Shown here: piece by piece, positions 28,360 to 32,038 of the stretch
Layout: each line of letters begins with the position of its first letter
Numbering within the stretch: the stretch's first letter is position 1
Assembly: GCA_937885465.1 (NCBI GenBank)
Contig: CAKZZM010000142.1
Span: forward strand, 1 to 32,038
DNA from: an uncultured Bacteroidales bacterium
GTDB lineage: Bacteria; Bacteroidota; Bacteroidia; Bacteroidales; Paludibacteraceae
Direction of reading: 5' to 3'
Length of the DNA: 32,038 nt
The notes under the pieces: model-generated
Databases searched by the model: none
What the model was told of the DNA's origin: nothing
Seen by the model: the letters and a program-made list of their open reading frames with translations, nothing else
Translations under genes and position numbers: made by a program

Positions 28360-30399
28360 TCAATAATTATAATCGTTCCACAATAGTCCTTCAGGAGCAT
28401 AAATCATATCAGCGGAGAAGATAGGCCATAACTGGTGGCTATCCAAATATTCAGGGTGTTCGTAGTCGTATAGCTTGTATTTGTAGTTACTCAAGACGGA
28501 TTCATCATTTGATACAAACACATTTGTCTTGCACCAACCATTATCCTTATCGTACAAAGCGGGGCGAGTAAAAGTGATATTATCCAATACATACCCTTTT
28601 ATCTCACTGCTGTAACTCAAAGAGTCGGCTACATATCGATATTGGTAATACATTGTGTCTGCGGTATTGGCAAACTCTCCCGTATGTTGTTCCAAATTAT
28701 CAAGCCGTGTACGTGCATTCTCCATCGCTGTACGTAATTGTCCCCAACGGATAAGATCGTATTTGCGCAGATATTCTCCTGCAAACTCGAACTTACGTTC
28801 GTCTTGCAGATTTGTCATGGTTAGCGTTTTAGAACCTAAGTTAGCACGACTGCGAATTTGGTCGAAAAGTGCTTGGGCAGAGAGCCCCGTTGTATTAGCG
28901 GGAACATCGCCTGTAATACCTCCGAGCGAGGCTTCGCAAAACATCAAAACAACATCTGCATAGCGCAAGACAGGATAATTGATGCCATCATCGTTACCGT
29001 TTCTCTCGCGTGACATCCACTCTATGCGGTATTTCCCGAGTGACCATGCATTAGCGCGACTTACACGTTGATACAAGACTCTTTCTCCGCTTGTCGTTTG
29101 AGGGAAGATGGCTTGCGCATAGTCGTCATCGGTCGTTACTGACCAATTGCGTTGTTCGTAATACCAATCAAAAGGCGCGATGGTAACATCGCGGCGTGCA
29201 TCACCTTCCTCAAAATCAAAATAGAGTGTCGGCACTATTCGCGCATTCGCATTGGAAGTACCTGTTGCGTTGTTCTTAAGGGCATTCTGTGTATTTGTAT
29301 TACATTTGATACTATTATAGTTCATAAACTGTCCCCTCGCTCCGTCTGCGAAAGGTATCTCCCATATAACCTCTGATTGCCGGTAGTCCGTTACATCCGC
29401 ACAGATATTCTTGAATACCTGCTCGTAGTCGGATAGCAACTTGAATGATCCTTCTTGATTGATAACTTCCGCGCAAGCCTCTAACGCTTCTTTATATAGT
29501 TCGCGCCTTTTCTCCATATCTGCTAAATTAAGTTGAATGGCAAATCCATCAGATGGTATTCCTAAATTATTGGGACGTAATGCGTAGCCGGCATAATTCA
29601 AATCAATCCGAGCGAGCAAACCGAGTGCCGCGGCCTTTGTCGGTACACCCGTATAGTTACGGATTCCATTGGGATGCTCCATATAAGATTCCGGAGAAGA
29701 ATTGACATCTGTCGGCTCGCAGTACAGACCTGAGGAGCGATCTATATCGGGAACCGAGTTTGCCCAAGGCAGTAAATCAGCTGCTCGGCGCAAATCAGAA
29801 CGCATTCCCTCGTACGCTGTATTTCTATCCTGTTTCGCGTGCGAGGGAATGAACCTCAGGTTATAGACTTTCCACCGAATAGGCACATCTCCCCATAGTT
29901 TGACCATTTCAGACAGGGCAAAAGCACGCATAAAGAGAGCCTCACCAAGAAGATATGCGTATTCGGCATTCGTGGTGTCGCAATGCTGAGTAATGCCGTC
30001 AATGATGTCAGTAGCATTGTAAACCATCTTCGCTAAGTAGTTCCAAGGATCACTACCCATAGTGGTTGACAGATTGGCATCATTGATGTTTGGGTTATAA
30101 CAAAAAATATCCGGAGTGTTCTCAGAGCGTGAGTTATACTCTATATCCGTATTGTAGCCCTGATAGCAACATGCCAAACGGTTACGGTATGATCTATCTT
30201 TCCCAAACATCAAATAGAGAGAGTTGTTCATTTGCTCTACCCCCGCGATAGTGGAAAAATTCTCCGCAGGCAATTTATTAAAGCGGATTTCACAACTGGT
30301 TTGAGATAGTTCAATCTGTCCGTCTTTCCAGAAATATGTCTGCGCTTGGATTTGAAACACCAAGACCAGACTCGTCAAAACACAAAAAATCTTTTTCAT
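28360..30399 (-). CDS. SusD/RagB family protein lacking a lipobox
   Basis: A SusD-like TPR protein of about 679 residues. The TPR-containing N-terminal half shows DPWNYLAKMVYNATDIIDGI, EALFMRAFALSEMVKLWGDVP, then the ARIDLNYAGYAL and YKEALEACAEVI repeats. The C-terminal half has NYPVLRYADVVLMFCEASL, ERKFEFAGEYLRKYDLIRWG and HQLWPIFSADM. SusD proteins are normally lipoproteins; this one has a type I signal peptide (KKIFCVLTSLVLVFQIQA, then QTYFW) and no Cys at the mature start, so it should not be lipid-anchored. There is no susC neighbour. Its partners are a T9SS-tailed protein upstream and a FISUMP-like protein downstream, with spacings of 4-5 bp. Confidence 0.88.
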   Translation of the reverse strand: MKKIFCVLTSLVLVFQIQAQTYFWKDGQIELSQTSCEIRFNKLPAENFSTIAGVEQMNNSLYLMFGKDRSYRNRLACCYQGYNTDIEYNSRSENTPDIFCYNPNINDANLSTTMGSDPWNYLAKMVYNATDIIDGITQHCDTTNAEYAYLLGEALFMRAFALSEMVKLWGDVPIRWKVYNLRFIPSHAKQDRNTAYEGMRSDLRRAADLLPWANSVPDIDRSSGLYCEPTDVNSSPESYMEHPNGIRNYTGVPTKAAALGLLARIDLNYAGYALRPNNLGIPSDGFAIQLNLADMEKRRELYKEALEACAEVINQEGSFKLLSDYEQVFKNICADVTDYRQSEVIWEIPFADGARGQFMNYNSIKCNTNTQNALKNNATGTSNANARIVPTLYFDFEEGDARRDVTIAPFDWYYEQRNWSVTTDDDYAQAIFPQTTSGERVLYQRVSRANAWSLGKYRIEWMSRERNGNDDGINYPVLRYADVVLMFCEASLGGITGDVPANTTGLSAQALFDQIRSRANLGSKTLTMTNLQDERKFEFAGEYLRKYDLIRWGQLRTAMENARTRLDNLEQHTGEFANTADTMYYQYRYVADSLSYSSEIKGYVLDNITFTRPALYDKDNGWCKTNVFVSNDESVLSNYKYKLYDYEHPEYLDSHQLWPIFSADMIYAPEGLLWNDYNY

Positions 30400-30403
30400 A
30401 GTA

Positions 30404-30898
30404 TCACTCAATTATTACTTTGAAACATTGTTTTCCTACCAGCAGGATATATGTCCCCGTTGTCAGCGAAGATACATTGACATCCGCTCCTTTTTCTTCG
30501 ATAAGGATATACCCCTGTAAATTAAATATCCTCACTATGTCGTTGTCCTGCAACCCCACAATATGTATGTAATCAACAGCAGGATTAGGGTACACCGAAA
30601 CCGGAGAAGGTTCAGGAACGCTTTCAATGGCTGTTTCAACGTTCACACTCTCCTCTTCAAAGGTTATTTTAGCGGAGGAATTAATTTGTTGTTCCATGAG
30701 CACAGCACCTGTCAAGTCAATGATACTCATTCGGATGTTTTGGTCTGCATCTTCTTCGATGACAATCTTTTGCAGATTTTGAACAAGCATGTCGGCCTCT
30801 TCTGCTGATAACTGCCTCACACGCGCAGTTGTGGCACTTGTGACATTCGCTATTAATAGGAATAACACACAAGTCATAAATGGTTTTAGTCTTCTCAT
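30404..30898 (-). CDS. small exported protein with type IX secretion sorting domain
   Basis: A 164-residue protein. The signal peptide (KPFMTCVLFLLIANVTSA) is followed by a short helical acidic segment of about 70 residues and then a complete C-terminal sorting domain (about 100-164): VSVYPNPAVDYIHI, then DIVRIFNLQGYILIEEKGAD and SSLTTGTYILLVGKQCFKVI. That domain sends proteins through the type IX system to the surface. The cargo part is unusually short, without an enzymatic or adhesive fold. It leads the operon with the SusD-like and FISUMP-like genes. Its leader contains repeat units A, C and D and the rod-shaped RNA. Confidence 0.85.
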   Translation of the reverse strand: MRRLKPFMTCVLFLLIANVTSATTARVRQLSAEEADMLVQNLQKIVIEEDADQNIRMSIIDLTGAVLMEQQINSSAKITFEEESVNVETAIESVPEPSPVSVYPNPAVDYIHIVGLQDNDIVRIFNLQGYILIEEKGADVNVSSLTTGTYILLVGKQCFKVIIE

Positions 30899-30928
30899 AG
30901 AATATAATTTTTAGGATTTAACTTTCAA

Positions 30929-30958
30929 CTGGGACGCGGACGGCTCGTCCGCGATGTT
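30929..30958 (+). repeat. repeat unit D, copy 2
   Basis: The same 30-bp GC-rich hairpin as at 27102-27131, with one mismatch. It is preceded by linker F (AACTTTCAACT). Confidence 0.85.
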
Positions 30959-30967
30959 TTCTTGCTG

Positions 30968-30993
30968 TTAGTGGAGAACGCCTCCGAGCGTTC
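30968..30993 (+). repeat. repeat unit A, copy 16
   Basis: A full-length copy with two substitutions (GCCTCCGAGCGTTC). With unit C (30998-31018) and unit D (30929-30958) it forms a mosaic upstream of the T9SS-tailed gene. Confidence 0.88.
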
Positions 30994-30997
30994 AATA

Positions 30998-31018
30998 CTT
31001 TAGGGCTCTGCCCGCACT
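30998..31018 (+). repeat. repeat unit C, copy 2
   Basis: CTTTAGGGCTC then TGCCCGCACT. One mismatch to copy 1 at 21301-21321. Confidence 0.85.
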
Positions 31019-31040
31019 TTGGATAGAATATATAATAAAA

Positions 31041-31075
31041 GCGTGGACTATTTCTGCTTTATTTAATAGTCTCTA
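31041..31075 (-). terminator. hairpin at the 3' end of the structured RNA, possible terminator or attenuator
   Basis: On the minus strand, GACTATT (31071-31065) pairs with AATAGTC (31052-31046), followed by CACGC and a U-rich run, TTTTATTATATATT. It could end the structured RNA or attenuate the T9SS/SusD operon. Confidence 0.4.
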
Positions 31076-31079
31076 TATT

Positions 31080-31200
31080 GGTACTTTCGGGCTACCACAC
31101 CCATTACCTCCAATATATACAGAAATGCCCACACCTTCGTGCGAGCGTTTCGCTGTATTTTTCGGAAGGTAATTTCAAATTGTGGTAGATTGAAAGTATC
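31080..31200 (-). ncRNA. candidate rod-shaped structured RNA
   Basis: One long imperfect hairpin with five stacked helices: ACTTTC/GAAAGT (31083-31088 with 31192-31197), an 8-bp CTACCACA/TGTGGTAG helix (31092-31099 with 31181-31188), ATTACCTCC with GGAAGGTAAT (31103-31111 with 31164-31173), ATACAG/CTGTAT (31117-31122 with 31153-31158), and an apical 8-bp helix (31127-31134 with 31139-31146) closed by a 4-nt loop. The apical helix has two mismatches on the plus strand but only G-U wobbles on the minus strand, so the RNA is made leftward. It may be a free small RNA (6S-like rods have this shape) or the leader of the T9SS/SusD operon. The rest of the 30899-31441 gap holds repeats and the promoter. 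Confidence 0.6.
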
Positions 31201-31313
31201 CTCAAATAGAGCAAACGCCGTTTGTTTTATATTTTTTGTGTTTTATATTTTTAAGATGAGCAATTGGTCATAGGCTATGTGGTGTAATTGTTTATTTTTT
31301 GGGTGTTTTGCGG

Positions 31314-31345
31314 CAAATTTATTTATTTTTTTTGATTCCGCCAAA
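31314..31345 (-). promoter_or_regulatory. leftward promoter for the structured RNA and/or T9SS operon
   Basis: TTTG (31345-31342), 20 nt, then TAAATTTG (31321-31314): a full consensus match. The start would be near 31308, about 110 nt before the RNA rod and 410 nt before the T9SS-tailed gene. No comparable promoter lies closer to that gene. Confidence 0.5.
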
Positions 31346-31441
31346 AATAATTCAATAAAAATGCTAAAATTCGTCAATTTTTACAGCTTATGGGGAATAA
31401 ATCCAAATCGTTCATTTGATGGTAACATTATTGTTTAGTCG

Positions 31442-32038
31442 TCACTTGGACCAAAAGATGAAGTTAATATACTTAAAAGGTTTCTCGATAAACCTGCCTA
31501 TTTGTTCACGGTTGCCGTTGAGGTCGCAAACCACCCCCATGGCATCGCTGCCGATAAGATAGATGGCGTTGCTTACATCAAGGTCGGCAAGCAAGACGGC
31601 AAAATCGTGCATACCGGCTTTCTCACGCGTTTCAATCACACATATATGCTCGTCAATATTGCACAGCGCACGCCGCAGAGACTGCGTCTTCAACTCGCTC
31701 TCTTGGGGCTGACCTTCGGCAACAAGCGGGTACTGACGGAAGAAATATCCACCGCAGTCAGTAGCCGCCTCGAAGAGTGGCGAGTTGTCTGCCATGCCGA
31801 CATATACACTATCGTGAAGAATGGCGCAATAGCCTTTCTTGCTCAGCCCCCATGCTAATGGTTGACCTTTTTGGACAAAGGCTCCCACAATCTTTTTGTT
31901 GTCGGCGCGGATGTCAGCCGCCTGAAAAGCGAGAATAACATTATTGTCATTCAGGCAATGCGTACCAACCTCGAGGGCGGGACGGGCATTAAGCGGTAGA
32001 TAGATGCGTATGGCGATGTCGTTGACGGTGGTGTCTTT
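31442..32038 (-). CDS. phosphodiester-glycosidase-like (NAGPA/DUF2233-like) protein, 5' end outside window
   Basis: An open frame of 198 codons that continues beyond the right edge; a GTG at 31888 is internal, not the start. The visible part runs from AIRIYLPLNARPALEVGT to IGRFIEKPFKYINFIFWSK. Segments GAFVQKGQPLAWGLSKKGYC, SLRRALCNIDEHICVIETRE and DFAVLLADLDVSNAIYLIGS follow the order and pattern of the NAGPA-like phosphodiester glycosidase fold, where a DLG-x-x-AIxLDGG-type strand holds the active site. Here the usual DGGGS is replaced by IGSDAMG, so the activity may differ or be lost. This assignment is by pattern only. Confidence 0.5.
   Translation of the reverse strand, partial: KDTTVNDIAIRIYLPLNARPALEVGTHCLNDNNVILAFQAADIRADNKKIVGAFVQKGQPLAWGLSKKGYCAILHDSVYVGMADNSPLFEAATDCGGYFFRQYPLVAEGQPQESELKTQSLRRALCNIDEHICVIETREKAGMHDFAVLLADLDVSNAIYLIGSDAMGVVCDLNGNREQIGRFIEKPFKYINFIFWSK

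Noticed and set aside
30249..30275. ENFSTI in the SusD-like protein, encoded by a sequence resembling unit A (ATAGTGGAAAAATTCTCC)
   Set aside because: Only the first half resembles unit A, with several mismatches, and the right half (CCGAACGTTC) is missing. It may be chance or a very decayed copy, so I did not count it.
1..32038. CRISPR array, tRNA or rRNA genes
   Set aside because: No regularly spaced repeat-spacer pattern, no cloverleaf with a T-loop, and no rRNA sequence was seen. The dispersed repeats have irregular spacing and both orientations.

Overview
The window comes from a chromosome of a Bacteroidota bacterium, most likely order Bacteroidales. The evidence is a lipobox-less SusD/RagB-family protein, a type IX secretion sorting domain, an OMP_b-brl_3-type outer-membrane protein, GldF, DUF3467 and PCMD proteins, and repeated promoters of the Bacteroidota type (-33 TTTG, 19-20 nt spacer, -7 TAnnTTTG). 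No rRNA, tRNA or CRISPR array was found.

Layout. (1) 1-3700 is the right end of an integrative element, probably a prophage or ICE. It has a leftward operon of small genes (599 to beyond the left edge), a rightward immunity-like cluster of HTH genes (826-2424), face-to-face promoters with palindromic operators between them, and a leftward tyrosine recombinase (2453-3619). The recombinase abuts the 3' end of mnmE, a well-known type of island integration site. (2) 3819-13352 holds leftward genes: prmA-mnmE, an orphan histidine kinase, a phosphoesterase, gldF, a nucleoside phosphorylase, and an envelope cluster (SGNH esterase, PCMD lipo/glyco-surface protein, GT2 glycosyltransferase, DUF3467). 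(3) 13574-17412 runs mainly rightward: prs, rlmN, an Lrp/AsnC regulator and a small exported protein, with an O-methyltransferase on the other strand. (4) 17481-23900 runs leftward: a LolC/E-type permease, rfbA, a nucleotide-sugar dehydrogenase, tilS and a fucose-isomerase-like protein. (5) 23979-27080 is a large outer-membrane barrel protein. (6) 27215-30898 is a leftward cassette: a T9SS-tailed mini-protein, a SusD-like protein and a FISUMP-like surface protein, behind a long leader with a rod-shaped structured RNA. (7) 31442 to the right edge is a partial phosphodiester-glycosidase-like gene.

The most remarkable signal is a dispersed set of short palindromic repeats. Unit A (about 26 bp, beginning ATAGTGGAGAACG and ending CCGAACGTTC) is present in about 16 full or partial copies between 8.8 and 31 kb. 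It is absent from the integrative element. It lies between genes, at stop codons, and in frame inside rlmN, the O-methyltransferase, tilS and a small exported protein. Read one way it encodes IVENVSERS, the other way ERSETFST. Four other hairpin-forming units (B, C, D, E) and two low-complexity linkers (F, G) are found with it as mosaics. This looks like a protein-invading palindromic repeat system, analogous to the Rickettsia palindromic elements, in a Bacteroidales genome. No mobilising enzyme for it is visible here.
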